NCBI GenBank assembly: GCA_026709935.1
Contig: JAPOSC010000065.1
Span: 186,001-250,000 of the forward strand
Origin: Thiotrichales bacterium
GTDB taxonomy: Bacteria; Pseudomonadota; Gammaproteobacteria; HK1
Length of the DNA: 64,000 nt
Direction of reading: 5' to 3'
A program made the translations under genes and the position numbers. A model generated the notes under the pieces. That model was not told the origin of the DNA. It made no database searches and worked only from the letters and a program-made list of their open reading frames with translations. Shown piece after piece: positions 9,766 through 17,861 of the stretch. Within the stretch, counting starts at the first letter, position 1, and each line of letters opens with the position of its first letter.

Positions 9766-11916
9766 ATGCGTCGCCTTGCTCCCTGGCTCCATCTCGTCGT
9801 GCCGTTCACGGTTCTCGCGATCGCACTGGTGCTCCACGTTCGAGCCCCGGGGTTCGTGGAGAACCTCCGCTTCCGAGTCTTCGACACGTACCAACGGCTG
9901 TCCCCGCGCCCGCCGGCCGGTGCCCCGGTAGTCGTGGTCGACATCGACGATGCCAGCCTGCGCCGGGTGGGTCAGTGGCCCTGGCCACGTACTCGCATCG
10001 CGGAGCTGATCGACGGGCTGCATGACGCCGGGGCGGCGGTCATCGGTCTGGATGTCCTTCTCTCGGAGCCCGACTTCACATCGCCGGAGAACGTGATCCC
10101 CCGATGGAAGACGACACCGGGGGCAGCGGTCCGGATCCGCGAGGCCGTGGCGGGCCTGCCTTCCCACGATGAGATTCTGGCCGATGCCGTGCGACGTGCC
10201 CCGGTGGTCACGGGCTTCGCCCTGACGGGGAAACCCAACCCGGCGCGTCCCCCGCGCCCCTACCACATCGAGATCGTCGGACCCAACCCGCTTCCGGTGC
10301 TACCCGAGTTCGCGGGCACGGTGCCGAATCTGCCGCACATCGACGCCGGTGCACTCGGGGTCGGCGGCTTCAACTTTCTGCCGGCGGTGGACGGAGTCCT
10401 GCGCCGGATTCCCCTGCTGTTGCGCATCGGGAACGACATCAGCCCGAGCTTCTCGGCGGAGATGCTCAGGGTCCTGCTCGGGGCGGACGGCTACGAGATC
10501 CGGGTCGATCCGGTGGGAATCGAGGGAGCGTTGCCGGCGATCCGGGAAGTCGCGGTGGGGGGATTGGTGATCCCGACCGACGCTGCGGGACGCATGTGGC
10601 TGCACTTCACCCGGCCGGAATCGGTGCACCCGCTCCCGGCATGGCAAGTGCTGGCGGGAGACATGGACCCCGAACGGCTGGCCGGCCAGGCAGTCGCCGT
10701 CGGGACCTCCGCCGCGGGCCTGAAGGATCTGCGCGCCACTCCCCTCGATCTGGCCGCAGCCGGCGTGACCGTCCACGCCACGGCGGTAGAGCAGATGCTG
10801 CTCGGCCAATTCCTGGAGCGACCCGCCTGGGTCGAGCCGGTCGAGCTTATCTACACGGCCCTCCTCGGACTGGTCCTGATCTTGCTGCTGCGCCGGTTGA
10901 AGGCACTCGGCTGCGCGGTGCTGGGCACGCTCGCGGTGACGGTCGCGGCCGGCGCGTCCTGGTACGCCTACACCGAGCATCGACTCCTCGTCGACCCGAT
11001 ACTCCCTTCGCTCGCGGCGTTGCTCGTCTACCTCGTCGGCTCGCTCATCAGCTTCGCCCGTACCGAGGCGGAGCGGCGTCAGGTACGCACCGCATTCGCC
11101 CACTATCTGGCTCCCACGGTAGTGCAGCAGCTTGTCGACCACCCCGAAGCACTGCGCCTCGGAGGCGAGCGGCGCGAAACCACCTTCCTGTTCACCGACC
11201 TCGCCGGGTTCACGTCTCTCGCGGAGGGTCTGGAGCCGGACGTGCTGGTGCGTCTGCTGAACGAGTATCTCGACGGCACCTGCCGGATCGTGCTGCATCA
11301 CGGTGGGACCATCGACAAGATCGTCGGCGATGCGCTGCACGTGATGTTCAACGCCCCAAGCGACCAGCCGGACCACGCCGAGCGCGCGATCCGCTGCGCT
11401 CTGGAACTCGACGGGTTCTGCCGCGACTACGCGGCCCGACAGCGCACGCTCGGGATCGATCTGGGCGACACCCGCATCGGGGTAAACACCGGGGAGACGG
11501 TGGTCGGGAACTTCGGCGGCGCGACCCGCTTCGACTACACCGCCCACGGGGACGCCATCAACACCGCGGCGCGCCTGGAGGGGGTGAACAAGTACTTCGG
11601 CACCCGCATCTGCGTGAGCGAGACCACGCTTGCGCACTGCCCCTGGCCGCACCACCGGCCCATCGGCAGACTCGTGCTCAAGGGCAAGTCGGAGGGGCTC
11701 GGCACCTTCGAGCTGCTGGACGACGCACGCGCCGAAGCGCCGGAGATCGAAGAGTACATGCGAGCCTGGCGGCTGCTCGAAGCCGAGAACCCGGCCGCGG
11801 TGGCTGCATTTGCCCGACTCGCCGAGCGCTACCCCGCCGACGGCTTGATCGCCTTCCAGGCCACCCGGCTCAAGACCGGTATGAGCGGACCGGTCATCCG
11901 GCTGACCGGGAAGTGA
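9766..11916 (+). CDS. CHASE2-domain class III adenylate/guanylate cyclase
   Basis: This 716-residue membrane signalling protein has one N-terminal transmembrane segment (WLHLVVPFTVLAIALVL), then a ~300-residue periplasmic CHASE2 sensor (VVVVDIDDASLRRVGQWPWPR; GAAVIGLDVLLSEPD; LKDLRATPLD). Further transmembrane helices lie at about 355-435. The C-terminal class III cyclase domain has metal-binding Asp in FTDLAGFT (about residue 476) and DKIVGDALHVMF, with base and ribose residues in DYTAHGDAINTAARLE. All catalytic residues appear intact, so it should make cAMP (or cGMP). I prefer the ATG at 9766, just before the first membrane helix; in-frame ATGs at 9697 and 9733 are possible. It is divergent from tpsA across 240 bp, so the two may share control. 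Confidence 0.9.
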   Translation: MRRLAPWLHLVVPFTVLAIALVLHVRAPGFVENLRFRVFDTYQRLSPRPPAGAPVVVVDIDDASLRRVGQWPWPRTRIAELIDGLHDAGAAVIGLDVLLSEPDFTSPENVIPRWKTTPGAAVRIREAVAGLPSHDEILADAVRRAPVVTGFALTGKPNPARPPRPYHIEIVGPNPLPVLPEFAGTVPNLPHIDAGALGVGGFNFLPAVDGVLRRIPLLLRIGNDISPSFSAEMLRVLLGADGYEIRVDPVGIEGALPAIREVAVGGLVIPTDAAGRMWLHFTRPESVHPLPAWQVLAGDMDPERLAGQAVAVGTSAAGLKDLRATPLDLAAAGVTVHATAVEQMLLGQFLERPAWVEPVELIYTALLGLVLILLLRRLKALGCAVLGTLAVTVAAGASWYAYTEHRLLVDPILPSLAALLVYLVGSLISFARTEAERRQVRTAFAHYLAPTVVQQLVDHPEALRLGGERRETTFLFTDLAGFTSLAEGLEPDVLVRLLNEYLDGTCRIVLHHGGTIDKIVGDALHVMFNAPSDQPDHAERAIRCALELDGFCRDYAARQRTLGIDLGDTRIGVNTGETVVGNFGGATRFDYTAHGDAINTAARLEGVNKYFGTRICVSETTLAHCPWPHHRPIGRLVLKGKSEGLGTFELLDDARAEAPEIEEYMRAWRLLEAENPAAVAAFARLAERYPADGLIAFQATRLKTGMSGPVIRLTGK

Positions 11917-12070
11917 GGAAACGGTCTGCGATTCACTCAGTCACTCGCCGTCGTACAATCACCCAGATTCGCGTTCGGCCTTCCGCGACTCACGAGCGCA
12001 TGAGGCCGTTTTCCATGCGTCCCGCACCACCGGGCACCCCTCCCCCGACGCACACCCCACGAGACCATCC

Positions 12071-13402
12071 ATGAGCGGACCCCGATACCTCAACTTCGAC
12101 ACCCTGAGCCTGCACGCGGGCCAGCAACCCGATCCGGCCACCGGTGCGCGCGCGACGCCGATCTACCAGACCACCTCCTTCGTCTTTCGGGACGCCGACC
12201 AGGCGGCGGCGCTGTTCAACGCCGAGCGGCCCGGGCACGTGTACTCGCGGATCACCAATCCGACCACTTCTGTGCTGGAGGAACGGGTCGCCGCACTCGA
12301 AGGCGGCGTCGGGGCCATCGCCACCGCGAGCGGGCAGGCCGCGATGCACCTCGCGGTAGCGACCATCGTGGGCGCGGGCGAGCACATCGTCGCCTCGTCC
12401 GCGCTCTACGGCGGCTCGCACAACCTGCTCTCCTACACCCTGCCCCGCTTCGGCATCGAGACCACGTTCGTCGACCCGCGGGACCCGGGTGCGTTCCGCG
12501 ACGCCATTCGCCCCGAGACCCGTCTCGTGTTCGGCGAGACCCTCGGCAACCCCGGCCTCGACGTACTCGACATCCCAGCCGTGGCCGGGATCGCGCACGC
12601 CGCCGGGCTGCCGTTGCTGGTGGACTCCACGTTCACCACCCCGTATCTCATGCGCCCGTTCGACCACGGCGCGGACCTCGTCTTCCACTCCGCGACGAAG
12701 TTTCTCGGCGGCCACGGGGTGGCCATCGGCGGGGTGCTGGTCGACGGCGGCACTTTCGACTGGGACGCATCGGGCCGGTTCCCGACCCTCACCGAGCCCT
12801 ATACCGGCTTCCACGACCTGGTGTTCACCGAGGAATACGGCCCCGCCGCGTTCATCATGCGCGCGCGCAAGGAAGGCGCCCGGGACTTCGGGGCCTGCAT
12901 GAGCCCCACCACCGCGTTCCACATCCTTCAGGGGGTGGAGACGCTCCCGCTCCGCATGGAGCGCCATGTCGCGAACACCCGCAAGGTGGTCGAATTCCTC
13001 GACGGCCATGACGCGGTGGCGAACGTCGTGTCCCCGGAGCTCCCCGACCACCCCGATCACGCGCTCGCAAAAAAGCTGCTGCCGCGGGGCTGCGGCGCGG
13101 TGTTCAGCTTCGAGCTCCGGGGCGGACGGGGCGCGGGACGCGCCTTCATCGAATCGCTGCGGGTGTTCTCGCACCTCGCGAACGTCGGCGACGCGAAGTC
13201 CCTCGTCATCCACCCCGCGAGCACCACCCATCACCGCATGGACGCGCAGGCGCTGGCCCGGGCCGGGATCTCGGAGGGGACGGTGCGGCTCTCGATCGGA
13301 CTGGAGGACATCGACGACCTGCTCGACGATCTGGGGCGTGCTCTGCACCGCTCGCAGCGGGCGGCGCGGGCCGAGGCCGGCGCGCGGAGGGCGGCGTCAT
13401 GA
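12071..13402 (+). CDS. metY: O-acetylhomoserine sulfhydrylase (MetY type)
   Basis: This 443-residue Cys/Met-metabolism PLP enzyme matches O-acetylhomoserine aminocarboxypropyltransferase. It begins FDTLSLHAGQQPDPATGARATPIYQTTSF, a family hallmark, has TASGQAAMHLA and GGSHNLL around the cofactor phosphate, and the PLP lysine K210 in HSATKFLGGHG. It would make homocysteine from O-acetylhomoserine and sulfide, or methionine with methanethiol. The 154-bp leader carries a short hairpin (CGCATG at 11997 pairing with CATGCG at 12014) but no SAM-riboswitch consensus that I can recognise. The stop overlaps the next gene's ATG by 4 bp (ATGA), implying coupled translation with the hydrolase. Confidence 0.92.
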   Translation: MSGPRYLNFDTLSLHAGQQPDPATGARATPIYQTTSFVFRDADQAAALFNAERPGHVYSRITNPTTSVLEERVAALEGGVGAIATASGQAAMHLAVATIVGAGEHIVASSALYGGSHNLLSYTLPRFGIETTFVDPRDPGAFRDAIRPETRLVFGETLGNPGLDVLDIPAVAGIAHAAGLPLLVDSTFTTPYLMRPFDHGADLVFHSATKFLGGHGVAIGGVLVDGGTFDWDASGRFPTLTEPYTGFHDLVFTEEYGPAAFIMRARKEGARDFGACMSPTTAFHILQGVETLPLRMERHVANTRKVVEFLDGHDAVANVVSPELPDHPDHALAKKLLPRGCGAVFSFELRGGRGAGRAFIESLRVFSHLANVGDAKSLVIHPASTTHHRMDAQALARAGISEGTVRLSIGLEDIDDLLDDLGRALHRSQRAARAEAGARRAAS

Positions 13403-14202
13403 GGTTCGAGGTCGACGGCATTGCGAGCTACGCCTATACCGGCGCGCGCCCGCTCGCCGCGGGACGGCCCACGGCGGTGTTCGTCCACGGCGGCGGACTC
13501 GACCACAGCGTCTGGATCCATCAGAGCCGCTACTTCGCGCACCACGACTTCAACGCGCTCGCCCTCGACCTGCCGGGCCACGGTCGCTCCGGGGGCGAAC
13601 CTCTCGACACCATCACCGCGATGGCCGACTGGGCGATGCGCGCCGCCGATGCGCTCGGCATCACACGCCTCTGTGTCGCCGGACACAGCATGGGCTCGCT
13701 GGTTGCGCTGGAGGCAGCCGGCCGGTACCCCGACCGGGTGGACGCGGCCGCCCTCGTCGGCTGCGCGGTGCCGATGACGGTCACCCCCGCACTGCTCGAG
13801 GCGGCGGAGGCAAACGATCACGCCGCCTTCGACATGATCACGCTGTGGGGACACCGCATGAGCGCGCAGCTCGGCGGCAATCCGGCCCCCGGCATGTGGA
13901 TGACCGGCGGCGGGGTGCGGCTGCTGGAGCGGAGCCGCCCCGGCGTGCTCCACAATGACTTGAACGCCTGCAACGCGTACCACCACGGGCTGGAGACCGC
14001 AGCGAAGATCACCTGCCCGGTGCATCTCCTGATCGGACGTGAGGACGCGATGGCACCCCCGCGGGCGACACGCGCACTGATCGGGGCGCTCACGGTAGTC
14101 CGGGTCGTCGAGCTTGCGGACTGCGGCCACATGCTGATGGCGGAGCAACCCGATGCAGTCCGCGACGCGCTGATCGCCGCATTTTCGGCCCCCGACGCCT
14201 GA
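13399..14202 (+). CDS. Alpha/beta-hydrolase
   Basis: This 267-residue alpha/beta-hydrolase has an apparent triad of S97 in the nucleophile elbow GHSMGS, D216 in IGREDAMAPP and H244 in DCGHMLMAEQP. An oxyanion-hole HGGGLDHSVW lies near residue 33, resembling esterases and C-C-bond or lactone hydrolases. The substrate cannot be told from sequence. It overlaps metY by four bases. Genes of this type can be homoserine O-acetyltransferases in such a position, but this protein is shorter and lacks MetX features, so I do not assign that role. Confidence 0.8.
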   Translation: MRFEVDGIASYAYTGARPLAAGRPTAVFVHGGGLDHSVWIHQSRYFAHHDFNALALDLPGHGRSGGEPLDTITAMADWAMRAADALGITRLCVAGHSMGSLVALEAAGRYPDRVDAAALVGCAVPMTVTPALLEAAEANDHAAFDMITLWGHRMSAQLGGNPAPGMWMTGGGVRLLERSRPGVLHNDLNACNAYHHGLETAAKITCPVHLLIGREDAMAPPRATRALIGALTVVRVVELADCGHMLMAEQPDAVRDALIAAFSAPDA

Positions 14203-14295
14203 GCCGGCGTCCGGCGCCGTCTCGCCGGCCCCGTTCCGAAGACCCACATCTGGTTTCGAGTAACACCGAGGACAGGTCAGCGCAAACGAAGTCCA

Positions 14296-14330
14296 AAGCG
14301 CTTCAGAGCGCGAAGTTACTCAAGCGCTTC
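14296..14330 (+). promoter_or_regulatory. Paired palindromic AAGCGCTT motifs upstream of pheA
   Basis: The nonamer AAGCGCTTC, whose first eight bases are a perfect palindrome, occurs at 14296-14304 and again at 14322-14330, 26 bp apart, ending just before the pheA ribosome-binding region. Two equal dyads in a leader suggest a regulator binding site, but no regulator is identified. Confidence 0.35.
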
Positions 14331-14341
14331 GAGGACTGGCG

Positions 14342-15241
14342 ATGAATAACGAAGCCAAGCAGGTCAAGCAGGGTGAGGGGGCCAAGCCGCAGACGGAACC
14401 CGGACGCATCGGATTCCAGGGTGAGGCGGGCGCATACGGCCACCTCGCGTGCCGGGAGGCGTACCCGGAGATGGAGCCGGCGCCCTACCCGAGTTTCGAG
14501 GACACCTTCACGGGCGGGAAGAACGGCGAGGTCGATCTCGTGATGATCCCGATCGAGAACTCTCTCGGGGGCCGCGTGGCGGACATCCATCACCTGCTGC
14601 CGGAGTCGAGCCTGCACATCGTGGCCGAGCACTTCCAGTCGGTGCAGCACCAGCTCCTCGCCGTGCCGGGCGCAACGATCGAGGGCGTCAGGCACGTCGA
14701 GAGCCACGTCCAGGCTCTCGCGCAGTGCCGCCGCTTCATCCGCAGGCTCGGCGCGCAGCCGGTGACGACCGCCGACACCGCCGGCGCGGCCCGGCACGTA
14801 GCCGAGCGCCGCGACCCGGCGATTGCGGCGATCGCATCAAGCCTCGCGGGCGAGATCTACGGACTCGATACGCTGCACGCCCGGATCGAGGACCACCATG
14901 CGAACACCACCCGGTTCGTGGTGATGGCGCGCGAGCCGATGCGTCCCGACCCGGTGCAGCGGTGCATGACCTCCATCGTGTTCCGGGTCCGGAGCGTCCC
15001 CGCCGCGCTCTACAAGGCGCTCGGCGGCTTCGCGACCAACGGGGTGAACATCACCAAGCTCGAGAGCTACATCGTGGATGCGGGCTTTACCGTCGCGCAG
15101 TTCTACGCCGAGTTCGAAGGACACGTCGAGCACCGGCCCGCGCAGCTCGCGCTGGAGGAGCTCGGGTTCTTCTCCGAGGATGTCTCCATCCTTGGCGTCT
15201 ATCCCGCCCATCCCTTCCGCCGCGGCATCGGGATGCTGTGA
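14342..15241 (+). CDS. pheA: Prephenate dehydratase (monofunctional, with ACT domain)
   Basis: This 299-residue enzyme converts prephenate to phenylpyruvate in phenylalanine synthesis. The dehydratase domain starts at about residue 20 (GRIGFQGEAGAYGHLA), includes IPIENSLGGRV, and carries the catalytic T190-R191-F192 motif in NTTRFVV. A C-terminal ACT domain (about 210-290; FATNGVNITKLESY matches the ESRP-type regulatory region) should bind Phe for feedback inhibition. There is no chorismate mutase domain, unlike the enterobacterial P-protein. The start at 14342 has GAGGAC about 7 nt upstream. Confidence 0.93.
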   Translation: MNNEAKQVKQGEGAKPQTEPGRIGFQGEAGAYGHLACREAYPEMEPAPYPSFEDTFTGGKNGEVDLVMIPIENSLGGRVADIHHLLPESSLHIVAEHFQSVQHQLLAVPGATIEGVRHVESHVQALAQCRRFIRRLGAQPVTTADTAGAARHVAERRDPAIAAIASSLAGEIYGLDTLHARIEDHHANTTRFVVMAREPMRPDPVQRCMTSIVFRVRSVPAALYKALGGFATNGVNITKLESYIVDAGFTVAQFYAEFEGHVEHRPAQLALEELGFFSEDVSILGVYPAHPFRRGIGML

Positions 15242-15284
15242 ACACCCTTCCCCCATCCTCGCCAAGGCCTGATCGGTCCGAAAC

Positions 15285-16247
15285 ATGGCGCACGCGCGTG
15301 CTGCCGACACCGCCATGATCCTCGTCACCAACAACGAAGGATGGTCGGGGGTCTCGTGCACCGCGCAGGCATTGGCGACGGGTGAACGAGCCATGGACGC
15401 CATCGAAGCCGGCATACGGCTCGTCGAGGCAGACGAGCGCGTGCGCACAGTGGGACGGGGCGGCTGGCCGAACATCCTGGGCGAGGTGGAACTCGACGCC
15501 GCGATCATGGACGGCGACACCCGGCGCACCGGTGCGGTGGGAGCGCTCAAGGGCTTTGCGCACCCGATCTCCATCGCGCGGGCGGTGCTGGAGCGGCTCC
15601 CGCACGAGCTGCTCGCGGGCGACGGAGCCGCCCGGTTCGCCCGTGATATCGGAGCCGAGCGGAGCGAAAACCTGACCGAAGACTCCGCCGCTGCCTGGCG
15701 GCGCTGGGTCGACGCGAACGTGTCCGGCGAAGCGCGGCACCGATGGCCGGAGGGGCCGCTCGAAGCACACTGCCGGCGGGCCGTCGATCCCGAGCGCGGT
15801 CGTGACACCACGGTGTTCCTCGCGCTCGACGCGAACGGCTCCATCGCCTCCGGGGTCAGCACTTCCGGCTGGGCCTGGAAGCACCCCGGGCGCCTCGGGG
15901 ACAGCCCCGTCATCGGAGCCGGCTCCTACGCGGACTCCCGCCACGGCGCCGCGGCCTGCACCGGCGCCGGCGAAATGGCCATCCGGTGCGCGACGGCGCG
16001 GTCGGTGGTGCTGTGCATGAGGATGGGCATGAGCGTCGAGGAAGCGGTGAACGAAGCGGCGCGCGACCTCGCCACGCTCGAAGGGGGTCTCGTCTCCCGG
16101 GTGACGGTGCACGCCATCGATGCCGCCGGCGAGCACGCAGTGGCCGCAGTCAATGCCGAAGCGCCGCTCCACCACTGGCTGTGGCGCGGTGGCGACACGG
16201 TGCCATCACAACATCCGGTGCGCGAGGTCGGCAGTGGGCTACTTTGA
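15285..16247 (+). CDS. Ntn-type asparaginase / glycosylasparaginase family
   Basis: This 320-residue N-terminal-nucleophile hydrolase is self-cleaving in its family. The expected nucleophile is T175 in GRDTTVFLALD, followed by GSIASGVSTSGWAWK and GDSPVIGAGSYAD, as in N4-(beta-N-acetylglucosaminyl)-L-asparaginase and isoaspartyl peptidases. GGWPNILGEVELDAAIMDG is typical of the alpha-subunit. It probably hydrolyses asparagine, isoaspartyl dipeptides or glycosyl-Asn. The start is uncertain: ATG at 15285 or the ATG at 15315 (MILVTNNEGW), neither with a strong Shine-Dalgarno. It follows pheA by 43 bp in the same direction. Confidence 0.82.
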   Translation: MAHARAADTAMILVTNNEGWSGVSCTAQALATGERAMDAIEAGIRLVEADERVRTVGRGGWPNILGEVELDAAIMDGDTRRTGAVGALKGFAHPISIARAVLERLPHELLAGDGAARFARDIGAERSENLTEDSAAAWRRWVDANVSGEARHRWPEGPLEAHCRRAVDPERGRDTTVFLALDANGSIASGVSTSGWAWKHPGRLGDSPVIGAGSYADSRHGAAACTGAGEMAIRCATARSVVLCMRMGMSVEEAVNEAARDLATLEGGLVSRVTVHAIDAAGEHAVAAVNAEAPLHHWLWRGGDTVPSQHPVREVGSGLL

Positions 16248-16630
16248 ATCCATCATTGCGGGGCAACCATGGGGATACTGCCGTTTATCATCGTGACAAT
16301 GAAGGTTCCCGTACGGACGGCATTCGGAACGGTGCGGTTTGGAACAGGCTCTCTCATTCGCTTGAAGCGGAAGGAATGGATCAACATTTTGGTCGCTCTG
16401 GTAGTGAGCATTACAACGATGGCGCTGTTTGGCAAAGTAGCTTCCGTCTGAAAATACAAAGTAATTCGCGACCTTGAGATCCGACCGCTGTACACCCCTG
16501 ATGCGCAGATATAGAGTCCGCCGCCTGCCGCTGTGCAATGCATCCCGTTTCCCGGCCGTGCACCGATTCATCCCGGGCGATACCCGGGTCGGATCGAATC
16601 CACATCCGAGCCACACCCGAGCCACCGATC
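16248..16630. other. AT-richer intergenic stretch (383 bp)
   Basis: Between the asparaginase and aminotransferase genes the composition falls visibly below the local GC level (about 16250-16480). No known gene, terminator or repeat is recognised. The only candidate is the small membrane-type frame at 16269-16451, listed separately. The last 130 bp are likely the leader of the aminotransferase gene. Confidence 0.5.
16269..16451 (+). CDS. Possible small membrane protein (60 aa), doubtful
   Basis: A 60-codon frame begins with ATG at 16269 and lies in the AT-richer island. The product is basic in its middle (RLKRKEW) and then has one hydrophobic stretch (INILVALVVSITTMALFG) that could span a membrane. 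I recognise no family. The Shine-Dalgarno is weak and the composition differs from the neighbours, so it may be foreign, a remnant, or chance. Confidence 0.22.
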   Translation: MGILPFIIVTMKVPVRTAFGTVRFGTGSLIRLKRKEWINILVALVVSITTMALFGKVASV

Positions 16631-17854
16631 ATGCGTAACTCGAACCCCTTGCGCGGGCGCAATTTCCTGATGACGCCCGGACCCTCCAACGTCCCCGACC
16701 GCGTGCTCGCCGCGATGCACCGTCCCGCCGTCGATCTGGTCGACTCCGACTTCATGGCCGTCACCGATTCGTGCTTCGCCGACCTCGCCAGGGTGTTCAG
16801 GACCGACAGCCGGGTGTTCGTCTACGCCTCCAACGGCCACGGTGCCTGGGAAGCCGCGCTCGCGAATCTCATCGGCGAGGGCGATCTCGTGCTGGTGCCC
16901 TTCACCGGTGTGTTCTCGGCCGCGTGGGGCGCCCTTGCGCGGGACCTCGGGGCCGAGGTCGAGAAGGTGGCGGGGGACTGGCGACGCGCCTTCGACCCCG
17001 ACCGCATCGAGGAGCGACTGCGCGCGGACCGGGACCATCGCATCAAGGCGGTGCTGGCGGTGCACACCGACACTGCGACCTCGGTGACGAGCGATATCGC
17101 GGCGGTGCGCCGCGCCCTCGACGCCTGCCGCCACCCCGCCCTGCTGATGGCCGACGTCGTCGCCTCGCTCGGCACCGTCGACTTCCGCATGGACGACTGG
17201 GGGGTGGACGTGGCGGTAGCCGGATCGCAGAAGGGACTCATGACCCCGCCCGGACTCGCATTCACCGCGGTGAGTCCGCGCGCGCTGGAACGCAGCCGAG
17301 CCACCGGCATCCGCCGCGGATACTGGGACTGGCCGCGGCGCGTGGACAGCGAGGAGTTCTACATGAAGTTCTTCGGCACCCCGCCGGAGCACCTCATCTG
17401 GGCGCTGCGCGAGGCGCTCGACATGCTGTTCGAGGAGGGGCTGGAGACCGCGTTCGCGCGGCACCGGCGGCTGGCGGACGCGGTGCACGCCGCAGTCGGC
17501 GTATGGGGGGAAACCGGCGCGCTGGAGCTCAACGCAGTCGCTCCCGCCGAGCGAGCCACCTCGGTGACCACCATTCGAGTCGCGAAGGGCATCGATTCGA
17601 ACCGGCTCCGCATCCTCGCCCGGGAAGAACTCGACGTCTCGCTCGGTTATGGCCTGGGGCCGCTCGACGGCAAGGCGTTTCGCATCGGGCACATGGGCTG
17701 GATCAACGAGCCCATGGTGCTCGGGGCGCTGGGCGGGGTAGAGATGGCGATGCAGGCCTGCGGTGTGCCCTACCGCAAGGGGGGCGTCACCGCGGCCGTC
17801 GACACCCTGGCCGCGGCCCGGTTTCCGGAGGCGAGCCGCGCGAACGCGGCCTGA
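16631..17854 (+). CDS. Serine/alanine/aspartate-glyoxylate aminotransferase (class V)
   Basis: This 407-residue fold-type I PLP enzyme starts MRNSNPLRGRNFLMTPGPSNVP, as in SgaA/AGXT-type enzymes, and carries the PLP lysine K201 in GSQKGLMTPPG. NGHGAWEAAL and FTGVFSAAWG form the cofactor and substrate pocket, and the conserved RIGHMG lies near the C-terminus. It transfers an amino group to glyoxylate to make glycine; the donor (serine, alanine or aspartate) is not decidable here. Glycolate oxidase in the same window would supply glyoxylate. I chose the ATG at 16631 because family members start there. The next gene begins 7 nt after the stop, so they are probably co-transcribed. Confidence 0.87.
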   Translation: MRNSNPLRGRNFLMTPGPSNVPDRVLAAMHRPAVDLVDSDFMAVTDSCFADLARVFRTDSRVFVYASNGHGAWEAALANLIGEGDLVLVPFTGVFSAAWGALARDLGAEVEKVAGDWRRAFDPDRIEERLRADRDHRIKAVLAVHTDTATSVTSDIAAVRRALDACRHPALLMADVVASLGTVDFRMDDWGVDVAVAGSQKGLMTPPGLAFTAVSPRALERSRATGIRRGYWDWPRRVDSEEFYMKFFGTPPEHLIWALREALDMLFEEGLETAFARHRRLADAVHAAVGVWGETGALELNAVAPAERATSVTTIRVAKGIDSNRLRILAREELDVSLGYGLGPLDGKAFRIGHMGWINEPMVLGALGGVEMAMQACGVPYRKGGVTAAVDTLAAARFPEASRANAA

Positions 17855-17861
17855 TGACGTG

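Noticed and set aside
11917-12070. SAM or SAH riboswitch upstream of metY
   Set aside because: Only a simple 6-bp hairpin is visible; no conserved riboswitch core was recognised.
13399-14202. Homoserine O-acetyltransferase (metX) because it overlaps metY
   Set aside because: The protein is about 100 residues too short and its motifs fit a general alpha/beta-hydrolase.
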